This document shows, piece by piece, positions 1 to 6,812 of a stretch of DNA of 31,186 bases. The position numbers were made by a program, and so were the translations under genes. Numbering within the stretch: the first letter of the stretch is position 1; each line of letters begins with the position of its first letter. The stretch is from positions 1-31,186 of the forward strand of contig VBKY01000049.1 in NCBI GenBank assembly GCA_005879255.1. The letters run 5' to 3'. The DNA is from Deltaproteobacteria bacterium (lineage in GTDB: Bacteria > Desulfobacterota_B > Binatia > UBA9968). The notes beneath the pieces are model-generated. The model did no database searches and had not been told where the DNA came from. It worked only from the letters and a program-made list of their open reading frames with translations.

Positions 1-51
1 TCTATGAATCTGTCCTTATTTGATGCGACCGGAGACGTCAACCTCGTGAGC

Positions 52-1485
52 TCATTTGAGCTGAAGTTTCGTCGCCCACTTTTCCCAAGTCTTTTCGCGC
101 TTCTCGGCGCTAAATTTATTGGCAAGGGCAAAACGGTCGCGCCAGTGAAACGGCTTGCAGGCGTCGATCAGCATCCGGCTCATGGTGAAGTCGCCTTTCT
201 CACGCTTCTCCGGTGGCAACCGCGGATCAAGGTCGGAAGTCCAGGATTTCAACACCTGGACCGATTCTGCGGGATCCACGCGTGTGCACATCGCCCAGAT
301 CACCTGCTTCAAATCCACCGGATCGATATCGTCGTCCACTGCAACGTAATAACGGTACATACTAGCACCAGTCTGCATGCCCGCGATCGCCGTAAGCGCA
401 TGCATCGCCTGTCCGGCATGGCGTTGTTTTAGGGAAACCACAACCATCAAGGTGTGGCAGTGGCACCATACCCCTTGAACGTCCGAGACGCCCGATTGTT
501 CCAGGTGATCCCAGATGCGCGCGGCAAAAAGTGGAATGCCGTAACGTTCCGTGATCGGCAGCAGCGGCGGGTTGCCGAGAAGAATTGGATCGTTCCGATG
601 GAGAATCCGTTTTATGCGCACCACGCACTCATTACCGCTGTGGGTGTAGTATCCCGGCCACTCGCCGAACGGGCCCTCAGGATGAGTTTCTTCTTCGGGT
701 GACGGCATCTCACCTTCAATGACGATCTCCGCGCTGGCCGGTACCGGAAGCCCGCTAAACGGCGCGCGAATGACTTCCAACGGCGCGCCGCGCAGCGCGC
801 CGGCGTATTCGTATTCGCTGACGCCGGCTTTTGCGGCGGACGGCGCTGCCAGCCAAGTGGCGGGTTCGCAGCCGAGCACGATGGCGACCGGACAAGCGTG
901 TCCCGCTTGCCAGTATTTGCGCGCGATCTGCTTGCCGTGTTTGTGCTCGATGATCCACAACGTCACGCGATCTTTGCCAACGACGCAAGAACGATAGGTA
1001 CCGACATTGACCCAGCCGCTATCCGGGTCTTTGGTCACGACCATGTCGCCCGTGCCAATGTAGCGGCCGCCGTCGTGCTCATGCCACTTCGGCGTGGGAA
1101 AAATAGCCAAATCGACGCGCTCGCCTTCGAGAATATTCTCGGCGATTGGCCCGGACGGAACTTCCACGGGCCTGTAGGGTTTCAGATCGCGAGTCTTATT
1201 GCGCCAGGCTTTGAGGATGTCCAACTTAGGCACATCCGTTGGCAGACCTAGAGCCAGGGCAAATCGCCGCGCGGTAGCGAGGACGTTGGTCGCGACACGA
1301 AATCCTTTTGGGTAATCGATGATATTATCGAAGAGCAGCAATGGGCCTTCTTGCTCGGCCATCAGCTCGGTCAGACAGCCGATCTCGAGGTCCCAGTGCG
1401 CGCCGTCGATGTTTTTAAGCTCGCCGATACGCGTTGCGCCGTCGATAAAGGATCGCAGATCGGAGAAAGGCATATCCTCGCTCAC
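52..1485 (-). CDS. UbiD family (de)carboxylase, canonical active site
   Basis: This 477-residue protein belongs to the UbiD family, which (de)carboxylates aromatic or alpha,beta-unsaturated acids in the cytoplasm using prenylated FMN made by UbiX. By eye, N160 (WVNVGTYR), H183 and E257 match the cofactor/metal ligands N168, H191 and E233 of Aspergillus niger Fdc1. R165 and the EGPFGE motif (E270, E275) match its catalytic R173, E277 and E282, so the enzyme looks complete. The furthest start is GTG at 1485; an ATG four codons inside, at 1473, is also possible, and neither has a strong ribosome site. The haem-oxygenase-fold gene lies upstream on the same strand, but repeats fill the 163-bp gap, so co-transcription is uncertain. 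No ubiX is in the window. The substrate cannot be read from sequence. Family assignment is firm. Confidence 0.9.
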   Translation of the reverse strand: MSEDMPFSDLRSFIDGATRIGELKNIDGAHWDLEIGCLTELMAEQEGPLLLFDNIIDYPKGFRVATNVLATARRFALALGLPTDVPKLDILKAWRNKTRDLKPYRPVEVPSGPIAENILEGERVDLAIFPTPKWHEHDGGRYIGTGDMVVTKDPDSGWVNVGTYRSCVVGKDRVTLWIIEHKHGKQIARKYWQAGHACPVAIVLGCEPATWLAAPSAAKAGVSEYEYAGALRGAPLEVIRAPFSGLPVPASAEIVIEGEMPSPEEETHPEGPFGEWPGYYTHSGNECVVRIKRILHRNDPILLGNPPLLPITERYGIPLFAARIWDHLEQSGVSDVQGVWCHCHTLMVVVSLKQRHAGQAMHALTAIAGMQTGASMYRYYVAVDDDIDPVDLKQVIWAMCTRVDPAESVQVLKSWTSDLDPRLPPEKREKGDFTMSRMLIDACKPFHWRDRFALANKFSAEKREKTWEKWATKLQLK

Positions 1486-1492
1486 GCTCGGA

Positions 1493-1621
1493 ATCTCAAA
1501 TTACAGATTTCAAAGATTTCAAATCGCCAAAGTCCTCGCTCCGCTCGGAACCTCGGAATCTCAGATTTTAGATTCAAGAATTTCCGTCTCCGTTTGGAAT
1601 TTGAGATCTGCAATTTGAGAT
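1493..1621. repeat. Imperfect long inverted repeat
   Basis: The 22-base arms 1493-1514 and 1600-1621 are reverse complements at 20 of 22 positions, and both differences would be G-U wobbles in RNA. Between them are further short A/T-rich pieces resembling the arms (around 1554-1575). Elements built from such ATCTCAAAT/ATTTGAGAT words recur as interspersed repeats in genomes of uncultured bacteria. Function unknown. Confidence 0.65.
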
Positions 1622-1649
1622 GTCGTAAATGGCCTTGGCCATTTACGAC
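1622..1649. repeat. Perfect 13-bp palindrome at a stop codon
   Basis: GTCGTAAATGGCC (1622-1634) and its exact complement GGCCATTTACGAC (1637-1649) are separated by only TT. The last base is also the last base of the TAG stop of the minus-strand gene ending at 1649. There is no T-tract on either side, so this is not a textbook intrinsic terminator. It may act as an mRNA 3'-end hairpin or be part of the neighbouring repeat. Confidence 0.7.
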
Positions 1650-2392
1650 TAGTGCGTAGCATGATAGCAACCGTCCATGAACATTTTATTCAAATCCGCC
1701 GGCGTGACGGCGCAATACTCGGCCGAATAGCCGGGACGCTCGTTGACGCCCTCTTGCAGCAGCCGCACGAGCACGGTCTGGGTTACCGCGCCGTGGGATT
1801 TTCGATCCAAATGATCCATCGTGTCGGCTTCATGATGCTTGGAAAAATAACTCGCGTCGGTGGTGCTGAGGCCGTAATGCATCGTGAGCGCCTTGAAAAA
1901 ATCCAAGCAGGAATTGCCAAACGGGTGCTCCCAAAGCACCGAGAACCAGTATTCCTGAATCTGCCCGTCGTTGATCAGAGTGCGATGAAAATCCGGCAAG
2001 GCGCGGCACTCCGGCAGCATCGGCGAGAGCAGGACTTCTTCCTTAGTGAGTCCAAGCGCCGCGCCGGTGCTCATCAAGAGTTGTATATGCCCCGGCGGGC
2101 TCGGATGGCCGAACTCGTCGAGAACTTTCTGGGTATAGACTTCCATCAGGTCGACGTTTTTCACAAAAAACCATAGGTGCTTGTAGAACGCCGAAGTGTA
2201 AACCGAATTGATCACCGGAACGAAAGAGCCCCAGTTCTTGTAAAACAGCTGGATGGTTTCCTTTTTGAGTTTGCCGTCGCGCAGTTCGTTCATGAATCGA
2301 GTTTTGTCGACGGTTTCCCGCCAACGTTTATCGCATTTCGCCGCCAGCTCGGCGATAAATTCTTGAGCTTGCGGCTCGTTCAGTTTCAGCAT
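1649..2392 (-). CDS. Haem-oxygenase-fold (TenA/PqqC/HDO-like) protein
   Basis: This 247-residue, all-helical, soluble protein resembles the TenA/PqqC/CADD superfamily, whose members include thiaminases, PqqC oxidase and the di-iron HDO oxygenases (UndA, SznF). Candidate metal ligands are E93 and H96 (DEFGH), E155 and H156 (WEHPFG), and the cluster H186-H187-D190-H194 (HHEADTMDH), which resembles the histidine/aspartate helix of HDO enzymes. I chose ATG 2392 because GGAGG (2401-2405) lies 8 bases upstream. An in-frame TTG at 2443 would add 17 residues but has a weak ribosome site. It lies upstream of, and on the same strand as, the first UbiD gene. The superfamily call is fairly sure; the reaction and substrate are unknown. 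Confidence 0.7.
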   Translation of the reverse strand: MLKLNEPQAQEFIAELAAKCDKRWRETVDKTRFMNELRDGKLKKETIQLFYKNWGSFVPVINSVYTSAFYKHLWFFVKNVDLMEVYTQKVLDEFGHPSPPGHIQLLMSTGAALGLTKEEVLLSPMLPECRALPDFHRTLINDGQIQEYWFSVLWEHPFGNSCLDFFKALTMHYGLSTTDASYFSKHHEADTMDHLDRKSHGAVTQTVLVRLLQEGVNERPGYSAEYCAVTPADLNKMFMDGCYHATH

Positions 2393-2485
2393 CCGACACG
2401 CCTCCACCGTATAGATAGACTTCCACCACGCATCATCTCCCAATATTGCAGGCCTATCCGCCTGTCAAGCTTGAATCTTCGACGC

Positions 2486-2515
2486 TTGCCCCAAACGAGC
2501 TAGCTAGGCTAGAAT
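2486..2515 (+). promoter_or_regulatory. Candidate sigma70 promoter for the cupin gene
   Basis: TTGCCC (2486-2491), an 18-base spacer and TAGAAT (2510-2515) stand just upstream of the cupin gene, in the 99-150 bp gap between divergent genes. The -10 box matches 5 of 6 consensus bases and the -35 box 4 of 6. This is a pattern match only. Confidence 0.35.
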
Positions 2516-2542
2516 CAACGAATTCATGCGAGGAGGATTGCG

Positions 2543-2899
2543 ATGGACATAAAGAATCTCGACGAAATGATGGCGACAAAAAAGCGCAATATACATTTAT
2601 TCGGCGGCGGCAATTTCAGATCCTGGATGCTTTACTTCGTTCCAGGTGACGGCACGGATATGCACTATCACGCCAATCCTGAAACCTTCTTGGTGCTCTC
2701 GGGCAGCGGCGTGGTCAAAGGCTTGAAAGGCGAAGAACGGCCGATTCGCAAAAACGAAGTCCTTTTCTTGGAAGCCAAGGATTACTACCAAATCACCAAC
2801 AACGGCACCGAACCATTGGTGCTGTTTGGCAACCGCTCGGAAGCGTTCGGCGGACCACATATGAAGGTTGATGGCACGGATCGCAACGCTGGAGCGTGA
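2543..2899 (+). CDS. Small single-domain cupin
   Basis: This 118-residue cytoplasmic protein is one cupin barrel. Motif 1 is clear: G35, H41, H43, E47 and G54, the usual metal ligands. In motif 2 the expected histidine is replaced by Q83 (YYQITNN), so one metal ligand appears to be missing. AGGAGG lies a few bases upstream of ATG 2543, which fixes the start. It is transcribed away from the haem-oxygenase-fold and UbiD genes and is followed by fmdB with its own promoter-like site. Such small cupins act as isomerases, dioxygenases or ligand-binding proteins, and nothing here decides which. Confidence 0.8.
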   Translation: MDIKNLDEMMATKKRNIHLFGGGNFRSWMLYFVPGDGTDMHYHANPETFLVLSGSGVVKGLKGEERPIRKNEVLFLEAKDYYQITNNGTEPLVLFGNRSEAFGGPHMKVDGTDRNAGA

Positions 2900-2922
2900 T
2901 ATCATTGAGTCAGGGCGCTCAA

Positions 2923-2951
2923 TTGACATCCGAAAGGACAGTGATTAAGGT
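2923..2951 (+). promoter_or_regulatory. Candidate promoter for the FmdB-type gene
   Basis: A perfect TTGACA (2923-2928) is followed by a 17-base spacer and TAAGGT (2946-2951), about 32 bases before the FmdB-type start codon. The -10 box is poor (3 of 6). Confidence 0.4.
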
Positions 2952-2983
2952 ACTCACAAGAGCACCTAAGCCGAGGAATTTAC

Positions 2984-3334
2984 ATGCCTATTTACGAGTA
3001 CAAATGCCAAAAGTGCGGCACGTTTGAGACCACTCAGAAAATTACCGACAAGCCGTTGGTAAAGTGCCCAACCTGCAAGGGCAAGATTAAGAAACTCATT
3101 TCCAACACGTCCTTTCAGCTTAAAGGGACCGGGTGGTACGTCACGGATTACGCGCGTAAGGGGCAAAACGGAGATGCTAAAAGCGGCAACGGTTCGAAAT
3201 CATCGTCAGAAACCAAGAGCGAAAGCTCATCGACCAGCAAAGATAAGTCGTCTGTGGAGTCTAAGGGCGAATCGAAGAAGAGCGAAAGTTCGAGCAAGAG
3301 CGACAAATCTTCGGCATCGAGTTCGTCCGCTTAG
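2984..3334 (+). CDS. FmdB family zinc-ribbon protein with Ser/Lys-rich tail
   Basis: The 116-residue protein opens with the FmdB hallmark MPIYEYKC. Its first 40 residues form a zinc ribbon with cysteine pairs C8/C11 and C28/C31, followed by the conserved F-x-L-K-G-T-G-W-Y segment at 44-52. From about residue 65 to the end it is almost only Ser, Lys, Glu, Gly and Asp, and probably disordered. FmdB-type proteins are proposed regulators (first seen near formamidase genes), but their biochemical role is not established. GAGG seven bases before ATG 2984 supports the start. An intrinsic terminator follows at 3377. Neighbours do not suggest a partner. Confidence 0.85.
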   Translation: MPIYEYKCQKCGTFETTQKITDKPLVKCPTCKGKIKKLISNTSFQLKGTGWYVTDYARKGQNGDAKSGNGSKSSSETKSESSSTSKDKSSVESKGESKKSESSSKSDKSSASSSSA

Positions 3335-3376
3335 CCGGCCAGCAGGTTAGCGGAATAGTTCTCTTATCCAATCTCA

Positions 3377-3407
3377 AACGGCGCCCTGCTGGCGCCGTTG
3401 CTTTTTT
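3377..3407 (+). terminator. Intrinsic terminator after the FmdB-type gene
   Basis: AACGGCGCC (3377-3385) pairs perfectly with GGCGCCGTT (3391-3399) across a CTGCT loop and is followed by GC and six T residues (3402-3407). Confidence 0.9.
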
Positions 3408-3431
3408 AGCCACGCCAATTTTATTGCAGGA

Positions 3432-3459
3432 GTGACAAAACGGGGTCTAGATTTAGAAT
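3432..3459 (+). promoter_or_regulatory. Candidate promoter for the dienelactone hydrolase gene
   Basis: GTGACA (3432-3437, 5/6), a 16-base spacer and TAGAAT (3454-3459, 5/6) lie 60 bases before the start codon, just past the upstream terminator. Confidence 0.45.
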
Positions 3460-3518
3460 TCGTTTTTCGCTATAGCTGGGACAAAAGCTGAAAAATTTTT
3501 TGAAGGAGGTTTTTACCA

Positions 3519-4253
3519 ATGGCTCAGACCATAGACAATATCGTTGATTCGAATGATTCGAGCTTGACGTCGGAAATGGTGCAGTTTCCCGGCGCCGCTG
3601 GGACTGTCAGCGCCTACGTTTCGCGGCCAAAGGATGGCAGAAACTTGGGCACGGTTCTCGTGATTCATGAGAACCGGGGACTTGTCGGGCATATCAAAGA
3701 CGTCGCCCGCCGTTTCGCCAAAGAAGGCTTTGCGGCCATCGCGGTGGACTGCATGGGACGGGTCGGTGGCAGTGATAAGTTCGGCGGTAGTGATGCGGCT
3801 ACGGAGGAAATCAAAAAGGTAAACGGCGCGATGGTTGCGGAAGATTTGAGCAGCGCAGTGGCGTATATGAAAAAGCAGAATTACGTCAACGGCAAATTTG
3901 GCGTCGTCGGCTACTGCTGGGGCGGAGGTCAGTCGCTAAATTTCGCGACCAAGTGCAAAGATCTCAATGCCGCGGTGGTTTACTATGGACGAAACCCTGA
4001 CCCGCTCGATTCGGTCGCCAACATTCCCTGCAAGGTCATGGGTAATTACGCCGCTGACGATCCGAACATCATGCCCGGTGTCGAACCCTTGAAGGCGGCC
4101 ATGGCAAAAGCCGGCAAAAGCTTTGACGTCAAGGTGTACCCCGGCGCAAAGCACGCGTTTAACAATAATACTAATGCGGACCGCTATAACCCGGAATCTG
4201 CGAAGGACGCCTGGTCGAGGACGGCTGGATTCTTCAAAGCAAACTTAGCTTAG
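3519..4253 (+). CDS. Dienelactone hydrolase family protein
   Basis: This 244-residue alpha/beta hydrolase matches the dienelactone hydrolase family, whose founder opens the lactone ring of 4-carboxymethylenebut-2-en-4-olide in chlorocatechol degradation. The nucleophile is C133 in GYCWGG. The probable acid is D181 (AADDPN) and the base H212 (PGAKHAFNN). E51 in the HENRG motif matches the glutamate that positions the catalytic cysteine. AAGGAGG eight or nine bases before ATG 3519 makes the start clear. It stands alone between terminators at 3377 and 4276, so it is probably monocistronic. Many members act on other esters, so the true substrate is open; no other aromatic-ring cleavage gene is adjacent. 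Confidence 0.9.
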   Translation: MAQTIDNIVDSNDSSLTSEMVQFPGAAGTVSAYVSRPKDGRNLGTVLVIHENRGLVGHIKDVARRFAKEGFAAIAVDCMGRVGGSDKFGGSDAATEEIKKVNGAMVAEDLSSAVAYMKKQNYVNGKFGVVGYCWGGGQSLNFATKCKDLNAAVVYYGRNPDPLDSVANIPCKVMGNYAADDPNIMPGVEPLKAAMAKAGKSFDVKVYPGAKHAFNNNTNADRYNPESAKDAWSRTAGFFKANLA

Positions 4254-4275
4254 CAAGACGGACTGCCTGTTCGAG

Positions 4276-4320
4276 AAGCGGCATGTGACTACACGGTGTG
4301 GTTACATGCCGCTTTTATTC
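4276..4320 (+). terminator. Terminator between convergent genes
   Basis: AAGCGGCATGT (4276-4286) pairs exactly with ACATGCCGCTT (4304-4314). The hairpin is followed on the plus strand by a T-rich tail. It separates the dienelactone hydrolase from the minus-strand gene ending at 4315. Confidence 0.8.
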
Positions 4321-4641
4321 TTTCTCGTCAAGTTCGGGGCGTCGGCCCACGCCCATGCGGGCAACTTCGGGGGTGATTGCGTAGGGGCCCTCGGTCGTAT
4401 CGCGCCAGATTTGTTTGGTCAGATCCGCATTGCCACCCGTCACCACATAAGAGAGCGCTCCGCTCAACGCGCCGATGGTTACCTCGATCGCCTTAATCGG
4501 TAAAAACCACATATTGCCAGCCGTCACACCCACGCCGACACCGGCTTTTTCAATGGTATCCTCGGCATTACCAACGATGGGAAACACACAGGTCAACACC
4601 AGAGCCAGTAAAGCCGAGACGCGCATAATTTGATTCACCAT
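4315..4641 (-). CDS. Small secreted or membrane-associated protein, unknown function
   Basis: This 108-residue protein starts at ATG 4641, preceded by GAGGA. Residues 1-26 form a signal peptide ending in NAED. The mature part has a hydrophobic, Gly/Ala-rich stretch (about 40-70, ending in the TGGN motif) and then I-W...G-x-Y-x-x-T-P-E. I recall similar short exported proteins (NMWFLPIKA-, TGGNA- and YxxTPE-type motifs) from deltaproteobacterial genomes, with no known role. The start lies 4 bases after the stop of the upstream DUF3553-like gene, so the two are probably one transcript. Confidence 0.75.
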   Translation of the reverse strand: MVNQIMRVSALLALVLTCVFPIVGNAEDTIEKAGVGVGVTAGNMWFLPIKAIEVTIGALSGALSYVVTGGNADLTKQIWRDTTEGPYAITPEVARMGVGRRPELDEKE

Positions 4642-4645
4642 TGAG

Positions 4646-5029
4646 CTATCCTCGCATAAAAAATCTGGAACGAATAGATTCGACGCCGTGAGTCGGATTC
4701 CAATAGCGCCGCACGCCGAAGTAGTAACAGCAGGTTTCGTTATCGAGATCGTTGTTGAAGCAGCGGAGTTGTCCGTCTTGAAAGCGTACGCGCGCGAGAC
4801 AGGTGCCACCGGGAATCGAAGAGGTCATCACTTCCATGACCACGCCGATACCCCATTCTTCGTAGCGCAGGTGATTGACTTCATCGCCGACCCCGAGATA
4901 GAGACGCTTGCTTTCGGCCGCCGTCGCGGATTTGTCATTGCGACGATGGAAATGTTTTAGTGTCAGCGCGATGTTGGGACTCGAAGGTTGCGCAAGCTTC
5001 GCGCAGTTATGCTCAGACGGCCCGCTCAT
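4646..5029 (-). CDS. DUF3553-like small protein
   Basis: With ATG 5029 this is a 127-residue soluble protein; an upstream in-frame TTG at 5128 would add 33 residues. Neither start has a convincing ribosome site. Residues 48-95 (GDEVNHLRYEEWGIGVVMEV, then R-V-x-F) resemble DUF3553, a small SH3/Tudor-like beta domain found alone and on some UvrD-type helicases. The N-terminal 45 residues are polar and probably disordered. The C-terminal part (about 96-127) has paired cysteines (TCC) and many aromatic residues. It is co-directional with the small secreted gene 4 bases downstream. A promoter-like site lies at 5159-5188. The function is unknown. Confidence 0.65.
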   Translation of the reverse strand: MSGPSEHNCAKLAQPSSPNIALTLKHFHRRNDKSATAAESKRLYLGVGDEVNHLRYEEWGIGVVMEVMTSSIPGGTCLARVRFQDGQLRCFNNDLDNETCCYYFGVRRYWNPTHGVESIRSRFFMRG

Positions 5030-5158
5030 GTTTTCTGAGCCACGAGTTTTCCTCTTGATCGGCTCGCTGTCGTTTCGCGATAAGTTGCTTTTACGCACAA
5101 TCAATCCTCGGTATGTTCTAAGATTCAATCGTCAGCCGATCTCGCCGGTCACGAGGTT

Positions 5159-5188
5159 ATAATCGCCGAAATCGACTTCAATAGTCAA
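5159..5188 (-). promoter_or_regulatory. Candidate promoter for the DUF3553-like gene
   Basis: On the minus strand, TTGACT (5188-5183) is followed by an 18-base spacer and GATTAT (5164-5159). It is well placed for a transcript beginning near 5150, which fits either proposed start codon. Confidence 0.4.
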
Positions 5189-5242
5189 GCTCCACAATCG
5201 ATGCACCGATATTTTCGTTGCCCTTTCGATGTAACCGGGCGG

Positions 5243-6115
5243 TTACAATTTCAAGAAAGTTGCGATAACTTCGGCCAACTCCGCCGGATTGTCGTGATGC
5301 ACCATGTGACCGGCGTGATCGATGGTCACCCGACGGTGATTCAGTATGGCGTCGCAGCGCTCTTGTTTGTCGGTTTGCCGCGTTTGCCGGCTCTCCTTGC
5401 CGTCGACAATAAGTACCGGACATTCGATGCGACGAAAAAATTCCAAAGCCTGCAGAGTGTAAAATGGTTGCGGCGCGTTGGTGCGGTGGAGCGGATCGAA
5501 CTTCCAAATCCACCTCCCTTGGTCGTTTTGTTTCATGCCGGTGCGCGCCAGTTCAAGCGCCCATGCGTCATTCAATCGAGGATTCGTTTGCCGCAGTTGG
5601 TTGGCGCCCGCCTCGACGCTCGTGTACACGCGAAAGTGGCGGCGCCCGCGTTCGCGCACTTCGGTGATCCACTTTTCCATTCTCAGCGGCGCGTCGGAAA
5701 AATTCATGCCCGGCGGTCCAAGGCCTTCGATGAGGACGAGTTGACTCACGCGCTTTGGAAAAGTTCCGGCATAGAGAAAGGAAATGGTTCCGCCCATCGA
5801 GTGGCCGATGAGCTTAAGCTGCGTTACACCGAGGGCTCGAATCACGCATTCGAGATCGAAGACGTAATCGGGAAAATGATAGTAGCCGCCGGCGCCGATC
5901 CACCCACTATCGCCATGGCCGCGGCAGTCGGGGGCGATGATCCAAGCCGATTTTCCTAGTCGTTCTTGTAGTGAGGCGACGAAGGGTTTCCAACTATGCG
6001 CGAGATCCAGATAACCATGAACCAGCACGAGCGGTTCGCCCGCGGGCTCACCCCATTCGAGATAGTGAATCGGAAGTCCCTGGGAGTCGACGAACTTGTC
6101 ACGTGCTTCCGACAT
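5243..6115 (-). CDS. Alpha/beta hydrolase
   Basis: With the chosen ATG 6115 this is a 290-residue alpha/beta hydrolase without signal peptide. The oxyanion-hole motif is HGYLD (about residue 33), the nucleophile elbow is GHSMGG with S106, the probable acid lies in IVDGKES, and the base is in the C-terminal HAGHMVHHDNP. The pattern is that of esterases and C-C hydrolases of the MhpC/BphD-like type, but the substrate cannot be told. The reading frame stays open to 6181. I prefer 6115 because the extra 22 residues are unconserved-looking and would deepen the overlap with the JAMM gene. The 17-base overlap with that gene suggests coupled translation. A GTAACC/GGTTAC hairpin straddles the stop codon. 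Confidence 0.88.
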   Translation of the reverse strand: MSEARDKFVDSQGLPIHYLEWGEPAGEPLVLVHGYLDLAHSWKPFVASLQERLGKSAWIIAPDCRGHGDSGWIGAGGYYHFPDYVFDLECVIRALGVTQLKLIGHSMGGTISFLYAGTFPKRVSQLVLIEGLGPPGMNFSDAPLRMEKWITEVRERGRRHFRVYTSVEAGANQLRQTNPRLNDAWALELARTGMKQNDQGRWIWKFDPLHRTNAPQPFYTLQALEFFRRIECPVLIVDGKESRQTRQTDKQERCDAILNHRRVTIDHAGHMVHHDNPAELAEVIATFLKL

Positions 6116-6620
6116 GCGATTCGGTTCTATCGATCGGAACTTCGACGAAATCGTTGTTTTCGTCGGACCAGGCGAAAGCACGGATAATTTTTACCGCGCG
6201 GTTATAGATGGAGATGACGATTTGCGCGCTCTCGGGATAGGTGGGTTCGCCGAACGGACTGGCAAAAGCTTTGTCTTCATCCGAAAAATAAGCGTCGTGT
6301 TCGGGGTGCGAATGATAAAACGCCTTGAGCTGATGACTCCTGGCTTCACCTTTTGCGATCACGGACTCGAGCTCCAGTGGGTCCATCGCGTAAGCGATCG
6401 CGGCTGTGCGCGGATACGTCAGCGGGTCAAGCGCGTGAAGTTTGTTTTGGATGTTTTTCAGGCGATGTACGTAGTCCAGCCCGGCCGCCGAAAGCACCAC
6501 GCCGCAACATTCTTCTGGAAAGGTTTCCTGCGCGTGCCGGGATATCTCGTTCCACGCTTCTTGCGTGAGCAGCAATACGCTTGGTTTATTCATCGACGTG
6601 ATTTGCGCGATTCTCTTCAT
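6099..6620 (-). CDS. JAMM/MPN (M67) family metalloprotease
   Basis: This 173-residue protein has the complete JAMM zinc site: E36 or E37 (PEECCG), then H103-x-H105 in YHSHP, S113 and D116, spaced exactly as H-x-H-x7-S-x2-D. Bacterial single-domain members of this family cleave isopeptide-like bonds at the C-terminus of sulphur-carrier proteins (such as CysO with Mec) or act on other ubiquitin-like substrates. No ThiS/MoaD-like carrier or E1-like enzyme is in the window, so the partner is unknown. ATG 6620 is the furthest start; ATG 6593 is also possible, and neither has a good ribosome site. A minus-strand TATAAT occurs at 6655-6650, without an obvious -35 box. The alpha/beta hydrolase start lies inside its 3' end. 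Confidence 0.88.
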   Translation of the reverse strand: MKRIAQITSMNKPSVLLLTQEAWNEISRHAQETFPEECCGVVLSAAGLDYVHRLKNIQNKLHALDPLTYPRTAAIAYAMDPLELESVIAKGEARSHQLKAFYHSHPEHDAYFSDEDKAFASPFGEPTYPESAQIVISIYNRAVKIIRAFAWSDENNDFVEVPIDRTESHVGST

Positions 6621-6812
6621 TATTTAACATGAGAGTAGGTAGCATTGCCATTATAGCGACCCGACGAATTGCCACACGACTGCGACCGATATGTGGGCTT
6701 AAAATGTTTGAGGTCTTGGTTTTCCGCGTGATGAAAAATCGGTGCAGTGAAACCCGGCAGGGTTGCCCTTCGCACAGTCAGGCACGGTTGTGATTGGAGA
6801 TAGTTATTCTAG

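Noticed and set aside
5201..5959. 252-codon plus-strand open frame
   Set aside because: It is antisense to the alpha/beta hydrolase, whose motifs are intact; the plus-strand product has no recognisable domain or ribosome site.
6735..6800. Possible cobalamin-type or other riboswitch (GTGAAACCCGGCAGGG wording)
   Set aside because: The conserved B12-box order is not present on either strand, and no cobalamin gene is next to it; only a small GGCA/TGCC hairpin is visible.
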